Shown in pieces: positions 1-7,415 of a stretch of 19,793 nucleotides of DNA. The notes under the pieces are model-generated. The model worked only from the letters and a program-made list of their open reading frames with translations. It made no database searches and was not told the origin of the DNA. This stretch comes from DASVWH01 sp036389715 (lineage in GTDB: Bacteria > Acidobacteriota > Blastocatellia > Pyrinomonadales > Pyrinomonadaceae), in the NCBI GenBank assembly GCA_036389715.1, contig DASVWH010000223.1, positions 1 to 19,793 of the forward strand. The letters run 5' to 3'. Every line of letters begins with the position of its first letter. The first letter of the stretch is position 1. The translations under genes and the position numbers were made by a program.

Positions 1-42
1 GGCCAGTTTTATCTCGGCACGGTTAATCAGGCGGCTGCTCAT
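1..42 (-). CDS. N-terminal fragment of an unidentified gene, runs off the left edge
   Basis: An ATG on the minus strand at 42-40 opens a frame reading MSSRLINRAEIKLA, still open at the window edge. A GAAGAGG Shine-Dalgarno-like stretch lies about 8 bases upstream. The gene follows the aldolase in the same direction after 72 bases, so it is probably the next cistron of the rex operon. Fourteen residues are too few to name a family. The short, possibly helical N-terminus could be the start of an enzyme or of a microcompartment-associated protein, but that is only suggested by the neighbour. Confidence 0.5.
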   Translation of the reverse strand, partial: MSSRLINRAEIKLA

Positions 43-83
43 CTCGTTTACCTCTTCAACAGGCGGGCGACGGACCCTCTGCT

Positions 84-100
84 GCGCTCAGACCGAGCGC
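84..100 (-). other. Intercistronic hairpin between aldolase and the next gene
   Basis: GCGCTC and GAGCGC form a perfect 6-bp stem around a 5-base loop between two same-direction genes. No T-run follows on the minus strand, so it is not a clear terminator. It could affect mRNA stability or partial read-through into the downstream gene. The stem is short and this is a low-confidence call. Confidence 0.25.
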
Positions 101-114
101 CGCCCGGCCCCTGT

Positions 115-948
115 TTATCCCTTGACCTGCGCCGCCTGGCACAGAAGCTCGACCAGCTCCTCGCGCGTCAGAGCGATCTTACCCGCGCCGTTGGGAGAAC
201 CCTGAGAGCCTCCCGCGCCGCGCCGCTGGGCCTGAGCCCCGGGCTCGCCCGCCGGGCAGCTCAACTGCGTTTCGTGTAGATACCCACAGGCCTGGCAGCG
301 CGCGCTCTCGCCCAGGTAGCCAGCCGCCTCGCGCACGTTAATCAGCTTCTCGATGGCGTCAACCGGCAGATTCTTCGAGCCGCCGAGCAGCCGCGAGAGG
401 ATGGCTATGCGCGCCGTGTGCTCCAGGGTTTCGAGGCGGTCGAAGGCTTGCCAGAGGTCCGCGCCGTAGGCGACCGCGCCGTGATTGGCCATCAGGAGCG
501 CATTGTGATGAAGCACGAGCGGGCGCATCACTTCCGTCAACTCTTCGGTCGAGGGCGTGCCGTATTCCGCCAGCGGCACGCAGCCGAGCGTCAGGATTAC
601 TTCCGAGAGGATGGGCTGGTCAATCGCCAGCCCGGCGACGGCGAAGGCAGTGCCGTGCGGCGGGTGCGCGTGGCAGACGGCCCGGACATCTGCGCGCTCG
701 TCGTAGATCAAGAGGTGCATGGCCAGCTCGCTCGAAGGCTTGCGGTCCGTCAGCGCCTTGCCCCGCGCGTCCGTCACGGCTAGCTGTTCTTCCATCATCC
801 GTCCCTTGCACATCATCGTCGGCGTCGCCACGATGCGCCCGTCGTCGAGCCGCACGCTGATATTGCCGTCCGAAGAGACGACGTAACTGCGCTCGTACAT
901 TAACTGGCCGACGCGGACTATCTCGCGCCGTGCCGTTTGCTCATCCAT
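115..948 (-). CDS. Class II aldolase (fuculose-phosphate aldolase type) with C-terminal extension
   Basis: A 277-residue protein of the class II aldolase/adducin family, which cleaves sugar phosphates such as L-fuculose-1-phosphate to DHAP and an aldehyde using Zn2+. The metal ligands are visible as E74 (in SSEL), H93 and H95 (in CHAHPPHG) and H156 (in MANHG), at almost the same positions as in E. coli FucA (E73, H92, H94, H155). The core ends near residue 215, the usual family length. Beyond it are a cysteine motif (C218, C221, C231), a Gly/Ser/Ala-rich linker (about 232-256) and a final amphipathic helix starting IALTREELVELL. That linker-plus-helix layout resembles encapsulation peptides of microcompartment cargo enzymes. 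The ATG at 948 is chosen because family homology starts there; an upstream in-frame start would overlap the TonB-domain gene. No clear Shine-Dalgarno is seen. The substrate is not determined. Confidence 0.88.
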   Translation of the reverse strand: MDEQTARREIVRVGQLMYERSYVVSSDGNISVRLDDGRIVATPTMMCKGRMMEEQLAVTDARGKALTDRKPSSELAMHLLIYDERADVRAVCHAHPPHGTAFAVAGLAIDQPILSEVILTLGCVPLAEYGTPSTEELTEVMRPLVLHHNALLMANHGAVAYGADLWQAFDRLETLEHTARIAILSRLLGGSKNLPVDAIEKLINVREAAGYLGESARCQACGYLHETQLSCPAGEPGAQAQRRGAGGSQGSPNGAGKIALTREELVELLCQAAQVKG

Positions 949-970
949 TCGGTTGAAGCCCGCGGCCCGC

Positions 971-1441
971 TTAGTAAAGATTGAAGTTATATTCGATCTG
1001 AATATATTGGCTGACGGGACGGCCGTCCTTGATAGCGGGCATAAACTCAATCTGGCGCGCCGCTGCAATCGCCTGTTTGGTCAACCCGTCCGGTAAGCCG
1101 CGCAACACACTAACGTCTGTCACTCGCCCGGTTGATGAAAACAGCGCCCGCAGGACGACCGTCCCCGACACTCGATGCCCTCGCGCTTCTTCGGTGTACA
1201 CAGGCTCGACGCGCCTGAGCACCTGCACCCTCCTGTCTGCGACTCGCAAAGAGGACCTCTCATTTACACGAGTCGTCATTACGTAACTCGTGCTTTTCTC
1301 TGTGACGAGGACACCGGGCGTGACCTGGACAGGGCCTTCCTGCGTCTCCGAGACGAAACCAGCACGGCCTTGACGGAGAAACCCTCCCAGCACTAAGCCC
1401 ACTATCAGGGTCAGGAGGAAGGGCAGAATTCTTTTGAGCAT
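971..1441 (-). CDS. TonB C-terminal-domain periplasmic protein
   Basis: A 156-residue protein with one N-terminal membrane anchor (about residues 5-21) and a TonB C-terminal domain (about 74-156). The domain begins RRVEPVYTEEARGHRVSGTV, a typical start for this fold, and ends with the usual beta-strand IQIEYNFNLY. TonB domains couple proton-motive force to outer-membrane transporters. This copy lacks the long Pro-rich spacer of classical TonB and has only about 50 residues between anchor and domain, so it may be an accessory or stand-alone TonB-like protein. The start is supported by AAGGAG 8 bases before the ATG. It lies 29 bases after rex and 22 bases before the aldolase start, consistent with one transcript. 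No ExbB or ExbD gene is nearby. Confidence 0.88.
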   Translation of the reverse strand: MLKRILPFLLTLIVGLVLGGFLRQGRAGFVSETQEGPVQVTPGVLVTEKSTSYVMTTRVNERSSLRVADRRVQVLRRVEPVYTEEARGHRVSGTVVLRALFSSTGRVTDVSVLRGLPDGLTKQAIAAARQIEFMPAIKDGRPVSQYIQIEYNFNLY

Positions 1442-1470
1442 CGCGGTTACTCCTTATCGAAGAGATGATT

Positions 1471-2178
1471 TCACAACTTGCGCTCTTCGCGCTGCCCCGC
1501 CTCCTCGTAAACGTGGCGGCTCTGCGGGTTCGTGACGGCAGCCGCCTGCGGGCGCGCGAGAAAATAGGAGAGCGATTCGAGCGAGATCGTCAGGTCAACA
1601 TTCTTGACCTTCATGCCGTGGCGGGCGCGCAGGTGTGCGGGCGCGAAATTCAGGATCGCCTTGACACCGGCCGCCATCAATTGATTCAAGACCTTCTGCG
1701 CGGCACGCGCCGGGACGGCGATGACGGCCACGTCAATCGCCTGCTCGCGGACGACGCGCTCTATCTTCCTGACATCATAAACCATGATCTCGGCGTTGCC
1801 GATGCGCCGCCCGATCTTCTCGCGGTCGCTGTCGAAGAGCGCGACGACCGTGAAGTTCGATTGCGTAAAGCCGTTGTAGTTGGCCAGCGCCGTGCCGAGA
1901 TGGCCCGCTCCGACGATGCCGACCCGGTGCGCCGTGTCGAGCCCCAGAATCTTGGTGATGTGCTGGCGCAGCTCCTCGACGAAATAGCCTACGCCGCGCA
2001 CCCCGAACTCGCCGAAGTAGGCGAGGTCCTTCCTGATCTGCGCCGAGTTGAGATTGAACTGGTCGGCCAGCGCCTGCGATGAGACCGTTTTGATTCCCGC
2101 TGCCGCCAGGGCGTTCAGGCAACGCAGGTAAACGCTCAGGCGGTTAGTCGTCAGCTCCGAGATTTTCTCCGATTTCAT
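1471..2178 (-). CDS. rex: Redox-sensing transcriptional repressor Rex
   Basis: A 235-residue Rex protein: a DNA-binding repressor that senses the NADH/NAD+ ratio and releases DNA when NADH rises. An N-terminal winged-helix domain (about 12-65) contains QIRKDLAYFGEFGVRGVGY, the conserved recognition-helix and wing region. A Rossmann domain follows with the nucleotide loop GIVGAGHLG (about 87-95) and the dimer-swapped C-terminal helix. The start is uncertain: ATG at 2178 has AAGGGA 12 bases upstream, while ATG at 2190 would leave almost no leader below the TATACT box at 2209-2204. It heads the minus-strand operon with the TonB-domain protein and aldolase and is divergent from ruvA. I found no full Rex operator (TTGTGA-N6-TCACAA) upstream, so autoregulation is not evident. 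Confidence 0.93.
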   Translation of the reverse strand: MKSEKISELTTNRLSVYLRCLNALAAAGIKTVSSQALADQFNLNSAQIRKDLAYFGEFGVRGVGYFVEELRQHITKILGLDTAHRVGIVGAGHLGTALANYNGFTQSNFTVVALFDSDREKIGRRIGNAEIMVYDVRKIERVVREQAIDVAVIAVPARAAQKVLNQLMAAGVKAILNFAPAHLRARHGMKVKNVDLTISLESLSYFLARPQAAAVTNPQSRHVYEEAGQREERKL

Positions 2179-2203
2179 CTGTCCAGCCATTCCCTTGGTC
2201 TTC

Positions 2204-2209
2204 AGTATA
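2204..2209 (-). promoter_or_regulatory. Possible -10 box for rex operon
   Basis: On the minus strand TATACT matches the sigma-70 -10 consensus at five of six positions and lies 25 bases before the ATG at 2178. No convincing -35 element is found at 16-18 bases. It is the best candidate in the leader but weak on its own. Confidence 0.3.
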
Positions 2210-2376
2210 ACGCGGGCGCGCGATGGATGGTAGGCGAGAGCCAGCCGGGAAGCAGTCGGCGCGAACCGGGCCGCCCGTGTCATCGCCGGTCTGCTTGCCG
2301 GTGCGAGCGGCGGGTTCGCATCATCCGGCGCTCATCGCGGGCGTCTTCGCTCGTTGCGCCCCGGGCTGTTTGGCCG

Positions 2377-2405
2377 TTGCCGAAGTTTCGGCTATCAACT
2401 ACAAT
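2377..2405 (+). promoter_or_regulatory. Putative sigma-70-like promoter of ruvAB with overlapping palindrome
   Basis: TTGCCG (2377-2382) and TACAAT (2400-2405) are separated by exactly 17 bases, matching four and five of six consensus positions. Transcription would begin near 2412, giving a leader of about 60 bases before ruvA. The inverted repeat GCCGAAGTTTCGGC (2379-2392) overlaps the -35 box and spacer, where a repressor dimer would block polymerase. ruvAB is DNA-damage induced in many bacteria, so an SOS-type operator is possible, but the sequence does not match a LexA box I can name. Confidence 0.45.
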
Positions 2406-2473
2406 TCCAAGGTGAAAGAAAGACGAAGGCGCTCCCGAAATTCTCTTCTTCGGTCACACTCTGATTAACAGCA

Positions 2474-3100
2474 ATGATCGCACATTTATCAGGTAAGATA
2501 CTGGCCAAGCAGGCGACCAGTGTGATTCTGGATGTCGGCGGCGTCGGCTATGAAGTGACGATTCCGCTCTCGACCTTTTACGACCTCGAAGACGCGGGAG
2601 AGAGTATCCAGCTGCGCATCTACACGCACGTCCGGGAGGAGGCGCTCCAGCTCTTCGGCTTCAAGACGGCGCGCGAGCGCGAGCTTTTCCTTCAGCTCAT
2701 CTCCGTCAGCGGCATCGGCCCGAAGCTCGGCATCACGATGCTTTCGGGCATGAGCGCCGACGAGATCATCGCCTCCATTCGCTCCAACAATCTGGCGCGC
2801 CTGACTTCGATTCCCGGCGTCGGACGCAAGACGGCCGAGCGGCTCGTGATTGAGTTGCGCGACAAGATCGCGGCGCTCTCTTCGCCCGCCCTCGAAGAAG
2901 AGTTTGCGGGCGGCAACGGCGCACGCAGCGCCGCACAGACCGAGGACGCCGTGCGAGACGACGCGCTCTCGGCCCTGCTCAATTTCGGCTATCAAAAAGC
3001 CTCTGCGGAAAAAGCGATCACGACGGCGATTCAGGAGGGCGGCGACATCACGGTCGAAGTTATCCTGCGGCGGGCACTGCGGCTCCTGGCCAAGGGTTAG
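2474..3100 (+). CDS. ruvA: Holliday junction branch migration protein RuvA
   Basis: A 208-residue RuvA, the junction-binding subunit of the RuvAB branch-migration complex in homologous recombination. Domain I (1-62) is the OB-fold beginning MIAHLSGKI. Domain II (about 65-130) carries two helix-hairpin-helix DNA-backbone motifs, seen as VSGIGPKLG (78-86) and IPGVGRKTAERL (113-124). After an acidic flexible linker (about 137-160), domain III (161-208) is the UBA-like helical domain that contacts RuvB. Length is normal. The ATG has no obvious Shine-Dalgarno. It is first in the ruvA-ruvB pair, divergent from rex. ruvC is not in the window. Confidence 0.97.
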   Translation: MIAHLSGKILAKQATSVILDVGGVGYEVTIPLSTFYDLEDAGESIQLRIYTHVREEALQLFGFKTARERELFLQLISVSGIGPKLGITMLSGMSADEIIASIRSNNLARLTSIPGVGRKTAERLVIELRDKIAALSSPALEEEFAGGNGARSAAQTEDAVRDDALSALLNFGYQKASAEKAITTAIQEGGDITVEVILRRALRLLAKG

Positions 3101-3124
3101 GCCCTGACATTGTTCGATTCTGAT

Positions 3125-4168
3125 ATGACTGACGAGCTGGAACCGGCCAACACGCGCGACGCCGCATTGATGGATGACGAGCAGCAGTTCGAGCTGTCGC
3201 TGAGGCCCGCGCGCCTCGCCGAGTACATCGGCCAGCGGCGCGCCACCGACAATCTCTCTATCTTCATCAAGGCCGCGCTCAGGCGGCGCGAATCGCTGGA
3301 CCATGTTTTGCTGACCGGCCCGCCCGGCCTCGGCAAGACGACGCTGGCCAACATCGTCGCCAACGAGATGGGTGCGGAGCTGCGCTCGACGGCAGGGCCC
3401 GTCATCGAGAAGTCCGGCGACCTGGCCGCGCTCCTGACCAATCTTCAGGAGGGCGACGTGCTCTTCATAGACGAGATTCATAGGCTCAACCCGGCCATCG
3501 AAGAGGTGCTCTATCCGGCGATGGAAGACTACCAGCTCGACATCATGATCGGGCAGGGAACGGCGGCGCGCTCCATTAAGTTAGAGCTGCCGAAGTTCAC
3601 GCTCGTCGGCGCGACGACGCGGGCCGGGCTCATCACTGCGCCTTTGCGCGGGCGCTTCGGCATCGTCTTTCACCTGGATTTCTATAATCACGACGACCTG
3701 GAAGTGATCGTCAAACGCTCGGCTGAGATTCTCGGCGTCGAGATAGATGCGGGCGGGGCGCGTGAGATCGCACGGCGCGCGCGCGGCACACCGCGCATCG
3801 TTAACCGGCTGCTGCGCCGCGTCCGCGATTACGCCGAAGTCGAGTATGAAGGGCGCATCACGGAGGAGATCGCGGGCGACGCGCTCAACCGGATGGAGGT
3901 TGACACCTACGGGCTGGACGAAGTTGACCGCAAGCTGCTGCTGACGATCATCGAAAAGTTCGGCGGCGGGCCGGTCGGCCTCGGCACAATCTCGGCCTCG
4001 ATTCACGAAGAGAAGGATTCCATCGAAGAGATTATCGAGCCTTACCTGATCCAGACGGGCTTCCTCAACCGGACGCCGCGCGGGCGCATGGCGACGCGCC
4101 TCGCTTACCAGCACTTCGGCCTTTCGCTGCCCCAGGCCCAGAGGCCGGGACTGTTCGACACCGAATAA
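3125..4168 (+). CDS. ruvB: Holliday junction branch migration ATPase RuvB
   Basis: A 347-residue AAA+ ATPase that forms hexameric rings and pumps DNA through the RuvA-bound junction. Visible motifs: Walker A GPPGLGKTT (about 65-73), Walker B LFIDEIH (about 113-119), the sensor-1 region VGATTRAG, then a C-terminal winged-helix DNA-binding domain with GGGPVGLGTIS and the family-typical end IQTGFLNRTPRGRMAT. The start is uncertain: ATG at 3125 is preferred, but an in-frame TTG at 3110 would add five residues, and neither has a clear Shine-Dalgarno. The gap to ruvA is 9-24 bases, so the two are almost certainly co-transcribed. Confidence 0.96.
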   Translation: MTDELEPANTRDAALMDDEQQFELSLRPARLAEYIGQRRATDNLSIFIKAALRRRESLDHVLLTGPPGLGKTTLANIVANEMGAELRSTAGPVIEKSGDLAALLTNLQEGDVLFIDEIHRLNPAIEEVLYPAMEDYQLDIMIGQGTAARSIKLELPKFTLVGATTRAGLITAPLRGRFGIVFHLDFYNHDDLEVIVKRSAEILGVEIDAGGAREIARRARGTPRIVNRLLRRVRDYAEVEYEGRITEEIAGDALNRMEVDTYGLDEVDRKLLLTIIEKFGGGPVGLGTISASIHEEKDSIEEIIEPYLIQTGFLNRTPRGRMATRLAYQHFGLSLPQAQRPGLFDTE

Positions 4169-4221
4169 AGGCTGACATTTCGGCAGCTCTACAGGCAGGC
4201 CAACGGAAATTTCATCAGGCC

Positions 4222-6168
4222 ATGAGTTCATCACCTCGCTCAATTCCCCGTTTTCGCAAGCTCGTCTCTTTAGTGCTGCTGCTGGCGCTCACGGCCCTGC
4301 CCGTCGGGTCGCAGCAGCCGCGCCGCCGCGCCGGGGCTTCGTCGCCAGCACAGGTTAAAGAGGCCGAGCGCGCACGCCGCACGCAGGCGCTCGGGCTGCT
4401 CGCCGAAACGGCCGAGAGGGCCCGCTCCTTCAAAGACCTCTCCTATCGCGTCAGGATTCAGGTGCTCGCCGCAGACGCGCTCTGGTCCTTCGACGTAGAG
4501 CAGGCGCGCGCCGTCTTTCGCCGCGCATGGGAAGCGGCCGCGGCGGCGGACAGGGCCGAAGAGGAGACGCTGGCGCGTGAAGCGGGCACGCCAGCTGCCG
4601 CTTCCGTTGCGGCTTCTGTGACGGAGGCGCGCGACGAGGTGCTGGCGGCCGCAGCCCTGCGCGACCCACGGCTGGGCGAGCTTTTCCTGCGCGAGCTTCT
4701 CGGCGAGCGGGACGAGGCCAAGGGTGAGAAGCAGAATGCGGCCCGGAACGAAGCGTTGCTCAAGACGGCGGGCCGGGGATTGAGCGCGGGCGGCACGCGT
4801 CGGCTGGCCCTGGCCGCAGAGCTGCTTCAGGAGGGGGAGACGCGCAATGCGGCGCTGCTGGCCGCGCCCGTCGTCAATGAAGGCGCCGGGCCGGAATTGC
4901 TGGCCTTTATCCTTCAACTGCGCGAGCGGAGCGCGGGCGAGGCCGATGCGCTCTACCTGCGCTTGCTGGAGCGCGCCGCGGCGGATGCGCGGACGGACGC
5001 CAACGCTGTGCTGCTGCTCTCATCATTCATCATCTCGCCGGGGCTGCTGGTCGCCGTCAACGAGTACGGCTCGTTGGAGTTTCGCCCGTTGCCGCCGACG
5101 ACGGAGAACCCTCCCGCGCCGCCATCGCAGGAACTGCGGACGGCCTTCTTCAATCTGGCGGCCTCCGTCCTGTTGCGTCCGTTGCCGCCGCTCGATGCCG
5201 GGCGCTCTTTGCAGCAGACCATCGCGGGCTACTACGCCATCGGGCGCCTGCTTCCCTTTTTCGAGCAGCCTGCGGCGCAGTCCGTGCAGTACGTCGGTGC
5301 GCTGCGTGCGCGCCAGAGCGAACTCTTCAACGAGATAGAGGCCGGACGCCGCGAGCAGGTCTCCGCGCAGTTCGAGGTGCAGAGCCTCAGTCGCAAGGGC
5401 GCGAGCAATCCGCTCGGCTCGCTGACCGAACAACTCGCGCGCGCGGGCGACGCCGAGCGCGACCGGCTCCGGCTCTCCATCGTCAAGACGGCCGTGCGCA
5501 ACAGTTTATGGGACCGCGCGCGGCGTGCCGCGGCCGAGATAGAAGCGACGGAGCAGCGCCGCGCCGCGCTCTCTTTCGTGGCGGCCAGCCAGATTGCCAA
5601 CATCTCGCCCGACTACGCAGACGAGCAGGAGCCCGATGTCGAGAGCATCGCTAAATTCGTGCGCGGCGCGGACGTGCCGCCGCTCGCCAAGGCCTGGGGG
5701 CTGGCCCAGGCCGCGCTCATCGCCGCGCGTCTCAAGAGGCCCGGCAGGTCACAGCAGGTTGCCAGGCTGCTCAACGAGGGTGAGCGTTACGCGGCGCGCG
5801 TGCGCCCGGCCTCGCCCCAGAGCGTCGCAGCCTACGGCGTGCTGACGCTGGCAGCCGCGCGCGTCGCCCCACCATCCCGCGCCTGGGCGCTGCTCTCGGA
5901 GACGGTCAGGGCCGCCAACGCAGCCGAAGACTACGCGGGCGACGAAGCCGCGCTCGATATTGCCGCCGATGAGAATCCTGCGGGCGCGGGCGATGTCGAA
6001 TTCAGCGTCGAAGCGGAAGTGTTTCGTTTGGACGGAATTTTTGCGACAATAGCGCGCATGGATTTCGAGAAAGCCCTGGCCGAGGCGCGCGCCCTGCGCG
6101 GCGAAGTGCCGCAAGCCTTCGCCTCGATTGCGATTGCCCGCTCCGTCTTGGAGCCCGCAGAAAAATGA
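4222..6168 (+). CDS. Large secreted all-helical protein of unknown function
   Basis: I do not recognise a named family. The 648-residue protein starts with a signal peptide (R8/R11/R12/K13, then a Leu/Val/Ala hydrophobic run at about 14-28) and is then nearly all predicted helix, rich in Ala, Arg, Glu and Leu. Paired-helix patterns recur (for example ALLKTAGRGLSAG, DRARRAAAEIEATEQRRAAL, ALAEARALRG), suggesting an alpha-solenoid or TPR-like scaffold. A Pro-rich segment near 290-305 splits two helical halves. It may act in the periplasm or outside the cell as a protein-interaction scaffold. It lies 53 bases after ruvB in the same direction, so it may share the transcript, but no functional tie to recombination is visible. 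The ATG at 4222 is placed directly before the signal peptide. Confidence 0.75.
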   Translation: MSSSPRSIPRFRKLVSLVLLLALTALPVGSQQPRRRAGASSPAQVKEAERARRTQALGLLAETAERARSFKDLSYRVRIQVLAADALWSFDVEQARAVFRRAWEAAAAADRAEEETLAREAGTPAAASVAASVTEARDEVLAAAALRDPRLGELFLRELLGERDEAKGEKQNAARNEALLKTAGRGLSAGGTRRLALAAELLQEGETRNAALLAAPVVNEGAGPELLAFILQLRERSAGEADALYLRLLERAAADARTDANAVLLLSSFIISPGLLVAVNEYGSLEFRPLPPTTENPPAPPSQELRTAFFNLAASVLLRPLPPLDAGRSLQQTIAGYYAIGRLLPFFEQPAAQSVQYVGALRARQSELFNEIEAGRREQVSAQFEVQSLSRKGASNPLGSLTEQLARAGDAERDRLRLSIVKTAVRNSLWDRARRAAAEIEATEQRRAALSFVAASQIANISPDYADEQEPDVESIAKFVRGADVPPLAKAWGLAQAALIAARLKRPGRSQQVARLLNEGERYAARVRPASPQSVAAYGVLTLAAARVAPPSRAWALLSETVRAANAAEDYAGDEAALDIAADENPAGAGDVEFSVEAEVFRLDGIFATIARMDFEKALAEARALRGEVPQAFASIAIARSVLEPAEK

Positions 6169-6289
6169 TGAAGGCCCGCAGGCCGCCGGACGAAAACGGA
6201 AGCCGCCGGACGGTAAACCGGGCCGAGCTTGAAGCACCCGGTGCGCGGCTCTCTGCGCAGGCTTTCGATAGCTGAGCCCTCTTTCTCTT

Positions 6290-7225
6290 ATGCAACGCTC
6301 GCCATCCTTTTCGCGCGAATCATTCGGTGTCCGCAATAAAGCGCCCTGGCGCACCATCCTGGGCCACTCGGTCCACCAGTTTCACGAAAACGATCTCTTC
6401 ACGTCGGCCGCCGCGATGAGTTACTTCGGGCTGCTGACGCTCTTTCCTGCTCTCATCCTGCTGCTCGCGCTCGGCAAGCAGTTGACGGCCGGGACGAGCA
6501 TGCTCAACGACATGCTCAAGCGCGTCGTGCAGGTTTATCCGGGCTCGGGCGATTTCCTGGACGCGACCGTCCGCTCGCTCTCGGACCTCGGGCCGGGCGT
6601 CATCATCACCTGCATCATCGTCGTGCTCTGGGCCGGGTCCTGGGTTTTCGCCGTCGTCGAAAGGGCGCTCAACCGCATCTGGGGGACGACCTCGCGGACC
6701 TTCCTGCACGGGCGCGCGCTCACCCTCGGGATGATCGGCATCGTCGGCCTCCTGCTCTCGGTCTCGGTCATCGCCACCTCCATCCTCGTCGCCTTGCAGC
6801 AGCTGGCCGCGCGCCTCTCTCCGCGCCAGCTCGAACGCTGGGCCTGGCTCGGCTCGCTCGGCGGCGCTTTCTGGCAGATCGTCCTGGTCCTGCTCAGCAT
6901 CCTGGTCACGATCATTCTCTTTATCCTCGTCTATCGCTTCATGCCGAACGCGCGGGTGACGCTGCGCGACACGGTTCCGGGCGCGGTCATCGGCGGGCTG
7001 CTCTGGGAAGCCGCCAAGTACATCTTCGCCTGGAGCCTGCACTATTTTCACTACGATCAGATTTACGGCTCGGTCGGGGCGGTCGTCGCCGTCCTGACCT
7101 GGGGATACTTCTCCAGCCTGATTCTGCTCTTCGGAGCGCAGTTGACGGCCGTCTTTCATCACGAGAATCCGGCCGCGCCGGTCAAAGCCTCCGCCGCCGA
7201 TGCGGCCATCGCTCCGATGCCCTAG
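6290..7225 (+). CDS. YihY/BrkB-family (UPF0761) inner-membrane protein
   Basis: A 311-residue membrane protein of the YihY/virulence-factor BrkB family. About six hydrophobic spans are visible, starting after the conserved amphipathic N-terminal region HENDLFTSAAAMSYFGLLTLFP. Later family landmarks include WGTTSRTFLHGRA and PGAVIGGLLWEAAKYIFAW, followed by YFHYDQIYGSVGAVVAVLTW. The biochemical function of the family is not settled; the older label ribonuclease BN was a mis-assignment. It is transcribed with its neighbours, 121 bases after the secreted helical protein. That gap contains two copies of GCCGCCGGACG at 6182 and 6202. The ATG lacks a clear Shine-Dalgarno but directly precedes the family start. 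Confidence 0.9.
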   Translation: MQRSPSFSRESFGVRNKAPWRTILGHSVHQFHENDLFTSAAAMSYFGLLTLFPALILLLALGKQLTAGTSMLNDMLKRVVQVYPGSGDFLDATVRSLSDLGPGVIITCIIVVLWAGSWVFAVVERALNRIWGTTSRTFLHGRALTLGMIGIVGLLLSVSVIATSILVALQQLAARLSPRQLERWAWLGSLGGAFWQIVLVLLSILVTIILFILVYRFMPNARVTLRDTVPGAVIGGLLWEAAKYIFAWSLHYFHYDQIYGSVGAVVAVLTWGYFSSLILLFGAQLTAVFHHENPAAPVKASAADAAIAPMP

Positions 7226-7415
7226 CGTCAAGGGAAAGGAGGCAGCCGGACGGGTTTGGCCAGGAGCCTGTAGCAGCATTGACGCGAGCGCCGGACTCGC
7301 GCCACTTGACGGACGCAATGATTATTCAAGCGGCTCGCCAGCCTCGCTTCTACGGTCTGTTTCCTGCTCTCTGAAACCTCTCGCTCCCTTGTGCTCTGAC
7401 CCTGTTTTCGAGCTT

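Noticed and set aside
1468..1477. Possible Rex operator half-site (GATTTCACAA)
   Set aside because: Only one half matches TTGTGA-N6-TCACAA; it overlaps the 3' end of rex, with no symmetric partner.
2489..3481. A 330-codon minus-strand frame opposite ruvA and ruvB
   Set aside because: Antisense shadow of two clearly identified genes; no domain pattern.
6182..6212. Two direct copies of GCCGCCGGACG with a 20-base period
   Set aside because: Only two GC-rich copies; compatible with chance in this composition.
6320..7318. A 332-codon minus-strand frame opposite the YihY-type gene
   Set aside because: Low-complexity Arg/Asp/Glu-rich product mirrors the hydrophobic codons of the membrane protein on the other strand.
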